In this document: positions 1 through 8,096 of the stretch, in pieces
Numbering within the stretch: the first letter of the stretch is position 1
How the letters are laid out: each line of letters begins with the position of its first letter
NCBI GenBank assembly: GCA_947632625.1
Contig: CANRPZ010000020.1
Span: 1-14,751, forward strand
DNA from: an uncultured Bacilli bacterium
Lineage (GTDB): Bacteria > Bacillota_I > Bacilli_A > RF39 > UBA660
Direction: 5' to 3'
DNA length: 14,751 bases
Program-made: the position numbers and the translations under genes
The notes under the pieces: model-generated
Seen by the model: the letters and a program-made list of their open reading frames with translations, nothing else
Told to the model about the DNA's origin: nothing
Databases searched by the model: none

Positions 1-243
1 GGTAATGAAATGATGAAAAAGGTAAATGAAAAAGTAGAGGATTATGAGAAAGCGTTAGATGCTTATTTATTCTATGACAAGAAAGCAATAGATGAAGCGG
101 GAATTCGAGAGTTGTATAGACAAGACTTTAATAGAGAAATAGCGAAGAAGATGTTAGAAGAAAAAATTGATATTAATGTAATTTCTAAATGTACGGGATT
201 AACATTAGACGAAATAGAAGACATTAAGAAAGAAGAAAAGTAA
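1..243 (+). CDS. C-terminal part of an Rpn-family PD-(D/E)XK nuclease / putative transposase (5' end outside window)
   Basis: The reading frame is open from base 1, and the first in-frame ATG (base 10) has no visible ribosome site, so this is most likely the tail of a longer gene cut by the window edge. The visible ~80 residues are charged and helical and end in a small helix-turn-helix-like segment: a REIAKKMLEEKIDINVIS stretch followed by TGLTLDEIEDIKK. That ending (REIAKxMLxxxxDxxxIxxxTGLxxxEIxxI) is typical of the C-terminus of Rpn/PD-(D/E)XK transposase-like proteins, known for recombination-promoting nuclease activity and often multicopy. The catalytic nuclease core is not visible here. 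It could instead be a short decayed remnant starting at base 10. The family call rests only on the tail. A hairpin terminator follows 16 bp after the stop. Confidence 0.6.
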   Translation, partial: GNEMMKKVNEKVEDYEKALDAYLFYDKKAIDEAGIRELYRQDFNREIAKKMLEEKIDINVISKCTGLTLDEIEDIKKEEK

Positions 244-258
244 TATAGAATAGTTTTT

Positions 259-292
259 AAAGTAGATATTTCTAATGTATCTATTTTTCTTT
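259..292 (+). terminator. Rho-independent terminator after the Rpn-like gene
   Basis: Arms 259-268 and 278-287 form a 10-bp stem (core TAGATA/TATCTA, one G-U pair) around a 9-nt loop, followed by a T-rich run (TTTTTCTTTT). It separates the first gene from the promoter at 322-353. Confidence 0.6.
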
Positions 293-321
293 TGCTTAAA
301 ACAAAGCTTTTTATAAAAAAG

Positions 322-353
322 TTGACTTGGGGGGGGGGGTTAAATGTTATACT
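322..353 (+). promoter_or_regulatory. Sigma-A-type promoter with a poly-G spacer for the VTC-DUF4956-CotH operon
   Basis: The -35 is TTGACT (322-327) and the -10 is TATACT (348-353), preceded by an extended -10 TG (345-346). The spacer is 20 bp and contains an uninterrupted run of 11 G (329-339). The preferred spacer is about 17 bp, so the promoter as written is predicted to be weak, and losing three G would bring it to the optimum. An A/T-rich stretch lies just upstream. The start codon at 380 lies about 20 nt after the expected transcription start. Confidence 0.8.
329..339 (+). repeat. Poly-G tract (11 G) in a promoter spacer
   Basis: Eleven consecutive G in a region otherwise almost free of G runs. 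It is a mononucleotide simple repeat of the kind that changes length by slipped-strand mispairing. Its position between -35 and -10 means that length changes alter promoter spacing without touching any coding sequence. Confidence 0.9.
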
Positions 354-379
354 ATTTACTGAAATGTAGTTGATAAATT

Positions 380-1087
380 ATGAACGGGAACTCTTTATCC
401 ATTTATAGAAATGAAATTAAATATTTAATTTCAAACGAAATAGCAAACGGGATACAAAATAGAATTGGAATTATTTTAAAAAAAGACATAAATTCTAATG
501 CTAAAGGTTATATAGTTAGAAGCCTTTACTTTGATACTATTAATGATTTAGATTTTAATTCAAAGATGTCTGGAATAGAGATAAGAAAAAAAATTAGAAT
601 AAGGGTTTATGATTTTAAAAGTAAAAATTGTAAATTAGAAATGAAACAAAAATTTGGAGAATTACAACATAAAATAAGTTTGTGGATAACAAAAGAGGAT
701 GCTTTAGAACTTATAAAAATGCATTACTTTATTTTAAAAAAATACTTTGATAATCCAGTAGCAATAAGTATTTATACAACTATGATACAAGGATGTTATC
801 GTCCAGTTGTTATGGTTGAATACGATAGAATTGCTTATACATCTCCTATAAATAATACAAGAATAACATTTGATATGAACATTAGAAGCTCTGAAAGTAA
901 TTTTGATTTATTTTCAGATAATATACAGTTTAGTTATGTAATGATGAATCAAGTGGTTTTGGAAACGAAATATAATATAAAATTACTTAATACTATTCAA
1001 AATATTTTAGCTTGTTTTCATCTAACAAAAGTATCTACTAGTAAATATTGTATATCAAGAAATATTTTTCAAAATTTTAATTATTAA
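380..1087 (+). CDS. VTC-domain (polyphosphate polymerase domain) protein
   Basis: A 235-residue single-domain protein of the VTC fold (tunnel-shaped CYTH-like domain that in yeast Vtc4 makes polyphosphate from ATP). Recognisable motifs in order are RNEIKY (10-15), RSLYFD (47-52), basic RKKIRIRVY (69-77), LEMKQK (86-91), RPVVMVEYDR (141-150), LETKY (194-198) and TSKYC (220-224). These supply the charged Lys/Arg/Glu residues that line the VTC tunnel, so the active site looks intact. There is no signal peptide or membrane span, so it should be cytoplasmic. The bacterial family commonly sits beside DUF4956 and CotH genes, as here, and its true product in that context is not settled. The start ATG has only a weak ribosome site. 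First gene of a three-gene operon behind the poly-G promoter, with the next start 12 bp downstream. Confidence 0.88.
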   Translation: MNGNSLSIYRNEIKYLISNEIANGIQNRIGIILKKDINSNAKGYIVRSLYFDTINDLDFNSKMSGIEIRKKIRIRVYDFKSKNCKLEMKQKFGELQHKISLWITKEDALELIKMHYFILKKYFDNPVAISIYTTMIQGCYRPVVMVEYDRIAYTSPINNTRITFDMNIRSSESNFDLFSDNIQFSYVMMNQVVLETKYNIKLLNTIQNILACFHLTKVSTSKYCISRNIFQNFNY

Positions 1088-1099
1088 GAGGTGAAAGTT

Positions 1100-1777
1100 A
1101 TGACAAAAGAAGAATTATTTAACTATTTTTATACAAATAACGCTAATTTAAATGGACAAGCTATTATAATGATAATGCTTGCGGCTTTAGCTGTTTCTAT
1201 AATTATCTTTTTAACTTATTGGTCAACAAATAAATGGAGTGGAGCACTATATAATGCCAAATTTAATTTAAATTTAATTATTGTTAATTTAATTTCAGTA
1301 GTAATTATGTTAATGATTAGCAGCAATATTGTTATTTCTTTAGGGATGGTTGGTGCATTATCCATAGTACGTTTTAGAACGGCTATTAAAGATAGTAGAG
1401 ATACTGTATTTATCTTTTGGGCAATTACAGAAGGCTTATGTGTGGGATCTTTAAATTATAGGTTGGCAATATTTACAACTTTATTTATTTCTATAACTAT
1501 AATACTTTTCTGTTACTTTCCTAAAATACATTGTAAATATTTGCTAGTAGTAACTGGCGATTCTGACGTAGATATAAATAAATTAATTGAAACCATAAAA
1601 CCTTTTATAAAAAATTATAAATTAAGAACAATGAATAAAGCTCAAAATTTTACTGAACTTATAATTGAAATAAAAACAAAAGGAGAAATAAACCCATTAA
1701 TAAGTGATAAAGTTTTAAAAGTTAAAGGAATAGAAACAATTAATTGGGTATCTGAATCAAATGAAACACTTGGTTAA
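1100..1777 (+). CDS. DUF4956 integral membrane protein
   Basis: The start is placed at the ATG at 1100 because GAGGTG (1088-1093) lies 6 nt upstream; an in-frame GTG at 1091 overlaps that site and is less likely. The 225-residue product has about four hydrophobic spans (roughly 19-41, 57-80, 103-117, 122-140). The family signature GMVGALSIVRFRT starts at residue 82 and is followed by IKDSRDTVFIFWAI. A soluble C-terminal domain of about 80 residues follows, probably cytoplasmic. DUF4956 has no established biochemical function, but it recurs between VTC-domain and CotH genes in many bacteria, suggesting that the three work together at the membrane. It could couple the cytoplasmic VTC enzyme to the extracellular CotH protein (inference). 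Confidence 0.88.
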   Translation: MTKEELFNYFYTNNANLNGQAIIMIMLAALAVSIIIFLTYWSTNKWSGALYNAKFNLNLIIVNLISVVIMLMISSNIVISLGMVGALSIVRFRTAIKDSRDTVFIFWAITEGLCVGSLNYRLAIFTTLFISITIILFCYFPKIHCKYLLVVTGDSDVDINKLIETIKPFIKNYKLRTMNKAQNFTELIIEIKTKGEINPLISDKVLKVKGIETINWVSESNETLG

Positions 1778-4025
1778 AATGGAAAAACAAAAATTAGTTC
1801 ATATATTTTTAATATTGCTATTTTTAGTAATATGTTTTTTATATGTCTTAAAAATGTTTTATCAACCAAAAGAATATTTAGATATTTTAGGGGATAATGT
1901 TTTAAAAGTTGATTTATCAAGTGGGTTTTATGATAATTCAATTCAAATTCATGTTACAAAAGATATTAATGTTCCAATTGTTAGTAAAATTTTTTATACA
2001 TTGAATGGTAATGATCCAACAATGGCAAGTGCACAATATGATAAATATATAGAATTAGATGTTCCAACGGAAGATATGCAAGTATATCCATTAAAGTTAA
2101 TTACTTGCTATCATAATACTTGTAGTAACGTAATTGAGAAAACTTATATATTAGGTAAAGATGTCAAAAATAGATTTGATTTGGACGTCATTAGTATAAC
2201 AAGCGATAGTAAAAATTTATATGATTATTATACTGGAATTTTTGTGCCTGGAGTAACATATGATGAAAATCCAGATTTACAAAATATACGATATGGTAAT
2301 TATAATCTGAGGGGAGACGACTGGGTACGTGATGCTAATTTGGTTATGTTTAACTCTATGGGCGAGTTATTATTAGAACAGGATATTGGATTAGCTGTTT
2401 CAGGAGGTTCTTCATCTGCTGATTCAATAAAATCTTTAAAATTAGTTTCAGGTGATAATTATAGTATAAATAAATTAAATCTAAATTTATACGAAACGGG
2501 AGATTTTTCTAAAAATTCTTTAGTTTCAAAATATAATAGTTTAAGAATTAGGTCAGGAAGCCAAGATAAATTTAATACCAATATTCGCTCTAGCATAGCA
2601 AGTCGTTTATGTAATCAAAGCAATTTTGATGGCTGTACTACTACCAAAAGAATTGTTGTTTATTTAAATGGTGAATTTTATGGTGTATTTGACATGCAAC
2701 AAAATTATTCTCATAGTTTTATAAAAAATAAGTATTTATTAGAAGATTCTTCTAAAATTGAAACTCAAAAGGGAATTGAAAGTTATTTAAAATTTAATAA
2801 TGAAGCTGATTATTATTTTAATACCGATTTAAATGATAAAAATAATCGATTTGAATTAGAAAAATATGTAGACATGGATAATTATTTATTATACTTTGCT
2901 ATTCAGATTTTATTAAATAATACTGATTGGCCAGGCAATAATTTTGAAATGTGGCGATATCTTGGGGATTATGATTTAAATAATCCATTTTCTGATGGAC
3001 GTTATCGCTTTCTTATTTATGATACAGATATGACATACTTTGGTATTGAAAATAACACGCATTTTTCAGAAGATACTTTTGAAATATTAATGGAACAAAA
3101 ATATGGTGTAAAAAGCTCTTTTACTAATGTAATAAAATCCACATATTATCGAGATAAATTTGTTACAATTGTATTAGATTTATTAAATACAACATTTAAC
3201 TTTAACAATATTAATACTATTATAGATGAAGAATATGAAAAAATAAAAAGTGAGAATATAAAGCAATACTCTAGTAATCAAAATAAGAAATATGGAAATT
3301 ACATTAACCTAATGAAAGATGAAGCAAAAATAAGAGAAAGTGAAGTATTTAATAGTTTTCAGAAATACTTTAAATTAGATATTAAATATAATTTAGAAAT
3401 ACAAAATACGTCAGGAATGGAAATCGTATGGAATAATATGCAACTATATGAAAATGAAACGTATAATAATGAATATTATTGTGATACAGAAATTAGTTTT
3501 AATGTCAAAGAATATCCAGGGTACTATTTTGAATATTGGCTTGTAAATGGGACAAAAATTTATGATAAAGAATTAAAGATAAATAATAGTTTAATTAAAA
3601 ATAATAAAGTAAAAATATCTGCTGTATCTAAAAAAAATGATTTGCCATTAATTATTAGTGAAATCTCTGCTAAAGATTATGATGATTGGATTAAAGTTAC
3701 AAATATTAGTGATCAAATAATTAACTTAACTAATTATTATCTTTCTGATAATTATGAAAATTTAACAAGATATAATTTACCTGACGCAGAGTTAAAACCT
3801 CAAGAATCAATATATATTAATGGGGCAAAAAATTACGACAAAATAGGAAATTATATTTGCAATTTTAATTTAAAAGCAAAAGAAACTGTGTATTTAACGC
3901 GTAATAGCGAAATAATTGATAAAATGTATGTACCAAAAATGAATGAAAATGAATCGTATGGTAGATATAATAATAGTAATAGTTTCTATTATTTTTATAA
4001 TTATAATAATGAAAGAAAAAAATAA
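1761..4025 (+). CDS. Membrane-anchored CotH-kinase-family protein with lamin-tail domain
   Basis: A 754-residue protein with an uncleaved-looking N-terminal signal anchor (about 12-33) and a large outside region. Domains in order: a chitobiase/FN3-like segment with FYTLNGNDPT (78-87); the CotH kinase domain (about 140-530) with LRIRSGSQDKFN (261-272), RIVVYLNGEFYGVF (297-310), NNTDWPGNN (386-394) and YDTDMTYFG (420-428); a small beta region (about 540-620); and a lamin-tail domain (about 628-735). CotH proteins are atypical secreted protein kinases; in Bacillus, CotH phosphorylates spore-coat proteins. The Asp residues in the two D-containing motifs fit catalytic and metal-binding roles, so it is likely active. 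A coat role is not implied here: a general surface-protein kinase is equally possible. Start uncertain: ATG 1761 overlaps the upstream gene by 17 bp, while ATG 1779 falls 1 bp after its stop. Neither has a good ribosome site, which suggests translational coupling. Confidence 0.9.
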   Translation: MKHLVKMEKQKLVHIFLILLFLVICFLYVLKMFYQPKEYLDILGDNVLKVDLSSGFYDNSIQIHVTKDINVPIVSKIFYTLNGNDPTMASAQYDKYIELDVPTEDMQVYPLKLITCYHNTCSNVIEKTYILGKDVKNRFDLDVISITSDSKNLYDYYTGIFVPGVTYDENPDLQNIRYGNYNLRGDDWVRDANLVMFNSMGELLLEQDIGLAVSGGSSSADSIKSLKLVSGDNYSINKLNLNLYETGDFSKNSLVSKYNSLRIRSGSQDKFNTNIRSSIASRLCNQSNFDGCTTTKRIVVYLNGEFYGVFDMQQNYSHSFIKNKYLLEDSSKIETQKGIESYLKFNNEADYYFNTDLNDKNNRFELEKYVDMDNYLLYFAIQILLNNTDWPGNNFEMWRYLGDYDLNNPFSDGRYRFLIYDTDMTYFGIENNTHFSEDTFEILMEQKYGVKSSFTNVIKSTYYRDKFVTIVLDLLNTTFNFNNINTIIDEEYEKIKSENIKQYSSNQNKKYGNYINLMKDEAKIRESEVFNSFQKYFKLDIKYNLEIQNTSGMEIVWNNMQLYENETYNNEYYCDTEISFNVKEYPGYYFEYWLVNGTKIYDKELKINNSLIKNNKVKISAVSKKNDLPLIISEISAKDYDDWIKVTNISDQIINLTNYYLSDNYENLTRYNLPDAELKPQESIYINGAKNYDKIGNYICNFNLKAKETVYLTRNSEIIDKMYVPKMNENESYGRYNNSNSFYYFYNYNNERKK

Positions 4026-4031
4026 TAAAAA

Positions 4032-4068
4032 AAGAAGCTATAATTAATATTGTTATAGTTCTTTTTAA
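4032..4068. terminator. Bidirectional terminator between convergent operons
   Basis: Arms 4032-4043 and 4053-4063 pair over 11 bp with one bulged G. A T run follows on the plus strand (TTCTTTTT), and an A run precedes it, giving a T run on the minus strand. It sits between the CotH stop (4025) and the stop of the minus-strand glycosyltransferase (4065), so it can end both transcripts. Confidence 0.75.
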
Positions 4069-5237
4069 ATTTTAATGTTTAGTAAATTGTCATAAACGCT
4101 TTCTATATTTTCCTTTTGCATAATTGGTAGGTATTTTTCCATTGTAGTTTTGTATGCATTTTCTCCAATAGATTCTCTGAAATCTTTATTTAAATAAAGT
4201 TTTTTTAAATTAGTGTACCATTCTCCGGGTTCACAAAAAATACCATTTTTACCATCTTCGATAAAAGAATCATAAAGTTTAGTTTTAGTAATACAAGAAG
4301 GAATTTTTAAAATACTGGCCTCAAAATACTTTAGTTCTGATTTAGATTCATTAAAATCATTATGATTAAGTGGAATAATATTAACATCTACGCTACCAAT
4401 TTCATATGGTAATTGTTGATAGGGAACTAGGTTGATTAAAATTACTCTTCCCATGCTCCAATATTCTCGTAATTTTCCGGTTAATTCCATAAAACCAACT
4501 ATTTTTAAATAAATATTATTATAGGTATCTAGTAGTCGTATAAGATCATTTTCTACTGAATGGAAATCTCCTTTGTGAGATGGAGAACCACTAAAATATC
4601 CTATAATAAATTTTGATTTGTCGTACTTTCTTTTTACTAAAATGTAATCATTTTCTAGCATTTGTTCATTGTTGAGAAAATTAGGAATAACAAATGTTGG
4701 TTTATTAAAATCTTGTTTTAATTTTTTTTGCAAAAAAGGAGTAGTCGTAATAAATGCATCACATTTATTAGCAACTAATTCATAAGCTCCAGCAATTGAT
4801 AAATAAAGTGAAATATTTTCTGTACAAAAATTTTGGCATATGTTATTAATAAACATAGGGATATAATCTATTTTATATAGTAGATCATCCATGTCATACA
4901 CTATTTTAATATTATTATATTTTGCAAGATAAATTAAGTTTTCAACATCTTTCGTCCAACTTGTTCTTTGAAATATAATTAAATCAATTAATTTTATATG
5001 TTTTAATATAAGTGGGATTTCACTACATAAAAAATAGGAAATATCATAATTTTTACTATTATATAAAGCTTCAGTAAAATTATAGCAGCGATATCTAAAT
5101 GTAGTGTTGTCGAATTCATTTTTAAAATATATTATTTTCTTTTTTTGCCCTTTTTTTAAAAAAATTTGGTATCTTTCAGAGAAAGAAGGAACTTTTAGAG
5201 GCATTTGAAATTCTTTTTTACATTCAATTTTAAACAT
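4065..5237 (-). CDS. GT-B glycosyltransferase (GT4-like)
   Basis: About 390 residues with the two-domain GT-B shape expected of GT4-type retaining glycosyltransferases. The N-terminal half contains KIIYFKNEFDNTTFRYRC (about 34-51) and KIVYDMDDLLY (111-121), typical of this subgroup. The C-terminal donor-binding half contains IIGYFSGSPSHKGDF (211-225) and SELKYFEASILKIPS (300-314), in the place of the usual nucleotide-sugar Glu motif. The spacing there is not a perfect EX7E. There is no membrane span, so it is cytoplasmic. The start is set at ATG 5237: AAAGGA lies 8 nt upstream, and the ATG overlaps the stop of the preceding gene (ATGTTTAA), a classic coupled start. In-frame ATGs at 5246 and 5243 lie on top of the ribosome site. 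It is the second gene of a two-gene operon with the WsaF-like enzyme and probably adds a sugar to the same glycan. Donor and acceptor cannot be read from sequence. Confidence 0.82.
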   Translation of the reverse strand: MFKIECKKEFQMPLKVPSFSERYQIFLKKGQKKKIIYFKNEFDNTTFRYRCYNFTEALYNSKNYDISYFLCSEIPLILKHIKLIDLIIFQRTSWTKDVENLIYLAKYNNIKIVYDMDDLLYKIDYIPMFINNICQNFCTENISLYLSIAGAYELVANKCDAFITTTPFLQKKLKQDFNKPTFVIPNFLNNEQMLENDYILVKRKYDKSKFIIGYFSGSPSHKGDFHSVENDLIRLLDTYNNIYLKIVGFMELTGKLREYWSMGRVILINLVPYQQLPYEIGSVDVNIIPLNHNDFNESKSELKYFEASILKIPSCITKTKLYDSFIEDGKNGIFCEPGEWYTNLKKLYLNKDFRESIGENAYKTTMEKYLPIMQKENIESVYDNLLNIKI

Positions 5238-6708
5238 TGTCATCATCCTTTAAAAATTTATTCATATGACTGAGTACATCTTTAAAAGCATTATCCCATG
5301 TTCCAATAGTATGTGAATTCATAAAATTTTTCTTTCTTTGTTCAGAATTCTTAACTAAAAGTGTTCCTTTTTCTAAAGCATTTAACATTGCTTCTTTTTT
5401 TAATTCCGCAGTAATTATATTTTCAGAATAATTATTTAAATTCTTTTTATTTGCATATTTATTGGTAACGCATACTGCTCCGGCAGTAGTTGTATCTAAA
5501 GGTGGGTAACTAGGGTGTGGAGTATAAATCATGCTATAGCATAGGTCTACTTTAGAAACAAAATCACAGTATTCTTTCCAATTCATTACTCCTAATTCTC
5601 TTATTTCTACATTGGTATCAAAGATAAAGCTAGGTGCTTTTTTATCACCTGCAGTATAAACTATCCATTCATCAGGATTTAATTTTCCAGTGGTAAATGC
5701 ATCATTTAAAACTTCTAATCCAAAATAGAAAATATTTCTTTGATGAGAAGGTCTAGCATAATAAAATAAATTATATTTTTCTTTTTTGGCAAAACTATTT
5801 TTACTTGGTTTTAATAGCTTGTTTGAAAAAACAGGTTCGAAATAAATACCATTATTTTTAACATTTTCATAACCATTTTGTGAAAGATAGTCAAAAAGCA
5901 ATTTAGAGTTAACAATAGGTATTAAACGATTATCAGTTAGTGTATTATAACAACGTAAATGATAATCTCCATGGTCATAAAAGAAGGTTTCTACCTCTTG
6001 CATAATATAGAATACTTTTCCGGTTATTGTTGGGGTATTTAAAACTGCATCAGCATTTGACCACATTGTACATAAAAAATGATCTTTTTCAGAAATTTCT
6101 AAATATTGTTGTAAATCAGTAGCAAAAAATTCTACTTTTTTTGGTTTTTTTAATTCAAATAAATCAAGAAATTCATAAAAAATATTTTCTTCTGGATTTT
6201 GGGCAATAATTCTTAAATCATAATCATACTTATTTACAAATTCTATAGCTAAAATTAGTGCAGTGGCTTTACCTCCAAAAAAACAGCCTTTATCAAATCC
6301 ATTAAAAACAATATTTAAACGAGTTTTTTCAATTTTTGTGGGTATTGTATTAAAAGGTATACTTTCATTAAAATGTGCATTTAGTATGTCTTTTACAGTT
6401 CTTTTAAATTTAGTTTTAGGACCAATAATTCTACTATCATATTGTCCATATTTCATATAATGTAAAATTGGATTAATATCAATTTTAAAAGCAGGATTTG
6501 CATTAATATATAAGTTATTATCAAATTCTGAACTTGGATTTCTGCCTTCTTTCCAACCAAAGTAATAATAATGATTTACTGGAATCATTCCAGTATTTAA
6601 TATTTCTGGGTAATTTGTTACATAAAATTTTTCATCAAAATAGTTGCTTTTTTTAATAATATTAATATTATGAACATCTTTTATTTTTTTTATAACTCTT
6701 TTTATCAT
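5230..6708 (-). CDS. WsaF-like (rhamnan-type) glycosyltransferase with N-terminal FDxxxY repeats
   Basis: A 492-residue enzyme. Residues 23-90 hold two copies of a short repeat (DEKFYVTNYPEI ... NHYYYFGWKEGRNPS, then FDNNLYINANPAF ... NPILHYMKYG) often found at the front of polysaccharide glycosyltransferases such as rhamnan-synthesis proteins. The rest is a GT-B enzyme resembling WsaF, a rhamnosyltransferase of Geobacillus S-layer glycan synthesis. Landmarks are NIVFNGFDKGCFFGGKATA (132-150), FYIMQEVETFFYDHG (233-247), LFYYARPSHQRNIFYFG (314-330) and an acidic-to-TTAGAV segment near 405-412. Rhamnose as donor is inferred from family resemblance only. Start ATG 6708 has GGAG 7 nt upstream and a good promoter at 6732-6760. 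First gene of a two-gene operon with 4065-5237. Confidence 0.82.
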   Translation of the reverse strand: MIKRVIKKIKDVHNINIIKKSNYFDEKFYVTNYPEILNTGMIPVNHYYYFGWKEGRNPSSEFDNNLYINANPAFKIDINPILHYMKYGQYDSRIIGPKTKFKRTVKDILNAHFNESIPFNTIPTKIEKTRLNIVFNGFDKGCFFGGKATALILAIEFVNKYDYDLRIIAQNPEENIFYEFLDLFELKKPKKVEFFATDLQQYLEISEKDHFLCTMWSNADAVLNTPTITGKVFYIMQEVETFFYDHGDYHLRCYNTLTDNRLIPIVNSKLLFDYLSQNGYENVKNNGIYFEPVFSNKLLKPSKNSFAKKEKYNLFYYARPSHQRNIFYFGLEVLNDAFTTGKLNPDEWIVYTAGDKKAPSFIFDTNVEIRELGVMNWKEYCDFVSKVDLCYSMIYTPHPSYPPLDTTTAGAVCVTNKYANKKNLNNYSENIITAELKKEAMLNALEKGTLLVKNSEQRKKNFMNSHTIGTWDNAFKDVLSHMNKFLKDDDNV

Positions 6709-6731
6709 GTTACTGCTCCATTTCTAAAATT

Positions 6732-6760
6732 ATTATATTATAGAAAAAAATTTATAGCAA
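6732..6760 (-). promoter_or_regulatory. Promoter for the WsaF-like / GT4-like gene pair
   Basis: On the minus strand, -35 TTGCTA (6755-6760), a 17-bp spacer, then -10 TATAAT (6732-6737). A second overlapping TATAAT at 6737-6742 would give only a 12-bp spacer. The start codon is at 6708. Confidence 0.7.
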
Positions 6761-6795
6761 GTTTATATGTAGAATTTTTGTTAATTTAAGTTAAT

Positions 6796-6837
6796 AAAAA
6801 ATTACTTATATTTTATTTTTTTAATAAGTAATTTTTT
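6796..6837 (-). terminator. Terminator after the methyltransferase gene
   Basis: A perfect 14-bp inverted repeat (6796-6809 / 6824-6837, core ATTACTTAT/ATAAGTAAT) with a 14-nt loop. The outer arm supplies a run of six T on the minus strand. It lies 5 bp beyond the stop of the 6843-7973 gene. The stem is AT-only, so its strength is uncertain. Confidence 0.7.
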
Positions 6838-6842
6838 GCTTC

Positions 6843-7973
6843 TTATTTCTTTTTTGTTAACATATTTCTTATATCTCTTAAAGGCTTGGTTATTTTCCAA
6901 CTTGTACTAGTCAATATTTTATATAATTCTTGTCGCAAAAGGTTTGATTCTAATTGAGCTTTCTCTAAATCTTGTTTTGTTTGTTCTAATTTTAAAATAT
7001 TATCTTTTAAATCGTTAGTTAGTTGTTCAAGTTGATTTTCTAAATTTTTTATTTGTGCTTGACATGAATTTAATTGAATTTCATAGTTATCCGATTTTAG
7101 TTCAAAATTATGTATTTCATTTTCTTGAACATGAATTTTTTCTAAAAAAGCATTTCTTTCACTTATTTGTTTTTCTATTTGATCATAGTAATTTTTTTCA
7201 TGAAAAACTAAATTTTTATTTTTAGAAGAATTTTCAATTTCATAAATATATTGTAAAGTACATAACTCATTATCATCATTTAAAAGCTTATAAAGATTTG
7301 GATATTGACTTGCATAAGGGGGGACAACAGTAGTTTTAAATATATTTTTAACATGAAGATTTGTTTTATAAGTTAAATTTAAATTTTGTATCATTTCAAT
7401 AAAAGATGTTTTTGTAAAAAATCTTATATGAGTATTATCTAATAATCCAGTTGTATTGTAATTAAACTTTCGATTAATTAAATTTTTGCTTATATCCATA
7501 TGTGCAATATTAGGAATACTAACTAAAATACAACCATTTCTTTTTAATTTTTTTGAAAATTCATAAAGAACAGCGGCTGGATTAATTAAATGTTCCAAAA
7601 TGTCCGCAAAAATAATATAATCGAATTTTAGATGACTTTTAAAAAAACTTTTGTATTCATCATTTTGTTTGTTCGTAACAGAAAAATTGTAAATTTGTTC
7701 ATAACATAATTTTTTTTCTGCCATTTTAATTGCTTCTTCATCTATTTCAATACCATATACTTTACAATGCTTTTCTTTTTTTAAAAGTTCCCCTATATAA
7801 CCTACAGAACATCCAACATCTAAACAAACAGAATTTGATTTTACTTGATTAGCAAGTATTGCGTGACTATCATTTTTATCATTGATATCAATTGTAATTA
7901 GTTCATTGTAATACTTATTACTTTTATTTTTAAGTGCCAGTTGGTTATTTTTAGCATTTCCTAAATCGAACAT
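6843..7973 (-). CDS. SAM-dependent methyltransferase with long C-terminal coiled coil
   Basis: Of 376 residues, about 40-200 form a class I methyltransferase: motif I LDVGCSVG (51-58), GIEID acidic loop (74-78), FADILEHLINP (122-132) and SIPNIAHMD (152-160). Residues about 262-353 are a heptad-rich coiled coil. The last ~20 residues carry STSWKITKPLRDIRNM (356-371), matching a short C-terminal tail (SWxITxPLR) shared by many glycosyltransferases and methyltransferases of polysaccharide clusters. Likely a methylase that caps or modifies a glycan chain, with the coiled coil setting partner binding or chain length (inference, by analogy with coiled-coil chain-length regulators such as WbdD). Start ATG 7973 has AAAGGTGG just upstream. 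It follows the six-gene operon after 123 bp without a convincing terminator or promoter, so it may be read through from that operon. A run of six C (7318-7323 on the plus strand) lies in the coding sequence. Confidence 0.83.
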   Translation of the reverse strand: MFDLGNAKNNQLALKNKSNKYYNELITIDINDKNDSHAILANQVKSNSVCLDVGCSVGYIGELLKKEKHCKVYGIEIDEEAIKMAEKKLCYEQIYNFSVTNKQNDEYKSFFKSHLKFDYIIFADILEHLINPAAVLYEFSKKLKRNGCILVSIPNIAHMDISKNLINRKFNYNTTGLLDNTHIRFFTKTSFIEMIQNLNLTYKTNLHVKNIFKTTVVPPYASQYPNLYKLLNDDNELCTLQYIYEIENSSKNKNLVFHEKNYYDQIEKQISERNAFLEKIHVQENEIHNFELKSDNYEIQLNSCQAQIKNLENQLEQLTNDLKDNILKLEQTKQDLEKAQLESNLLRQELYKILTSTSWKITKPLRDIRNMLTKKK

Positions 7974-8063
7974 TTCATCTCCACCTTTACTATAAACTTA
8001 TTAATATTTTGCTATGATAAACTTTTAAATATGTAATAATTTATTCTTTTTTTAATTTTTACT

Positions 8064-8093
8064 AATCTATAATTATTAATTATTATAAAGATT
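8064..8093. repeat. Imperfect inverted repeat in the 123-bp gap
   Basis: AATCTATAAT (8064-8073) pairs with ATTAT + AGATT (8082-8093) with a 2-nt bulge. It lies just past the stop of the 8097-8429 gene. It lacks a T run on the minus strand, so I do not call it a terminator. It could be an mRNA 3'-end or processing structure. Confidence 0.35.
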
Positions 8094-8096
8094 TGT

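Noticed and set aside
6263..6460. 65-residue plus-strand open frame
   Set aside because: It lies wholly inside the WsaF-like gene on the other strand, has no ribosome site, and its peptide has no recognisable features.
7318..7323. Six-G run (six C on the coding strand) in the methyltransferase gene as a third phase switch
   Set aside because: It encodes Val-Pro-Pro in the middle of the protein, and six bases is too short to expect frequent slippage. Worth only a glance in read data.
8009..8037. Plus-strand promoter-like pair TTGCTA / TGTAAT with a 17-bp spacer
   Set aside because: No plus-strand gene follows before 13455. In such AT-rich DNA this match is likely chance, although an antisense RNA cannot be excluded.
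8064..8093. Terminator between the six-gene operon and the methyltransferase
   Set aside because: The inverted repeat is bulged and followed by A-rich, not T-rich, sequence on the minus strand. Listed only as a repeat.
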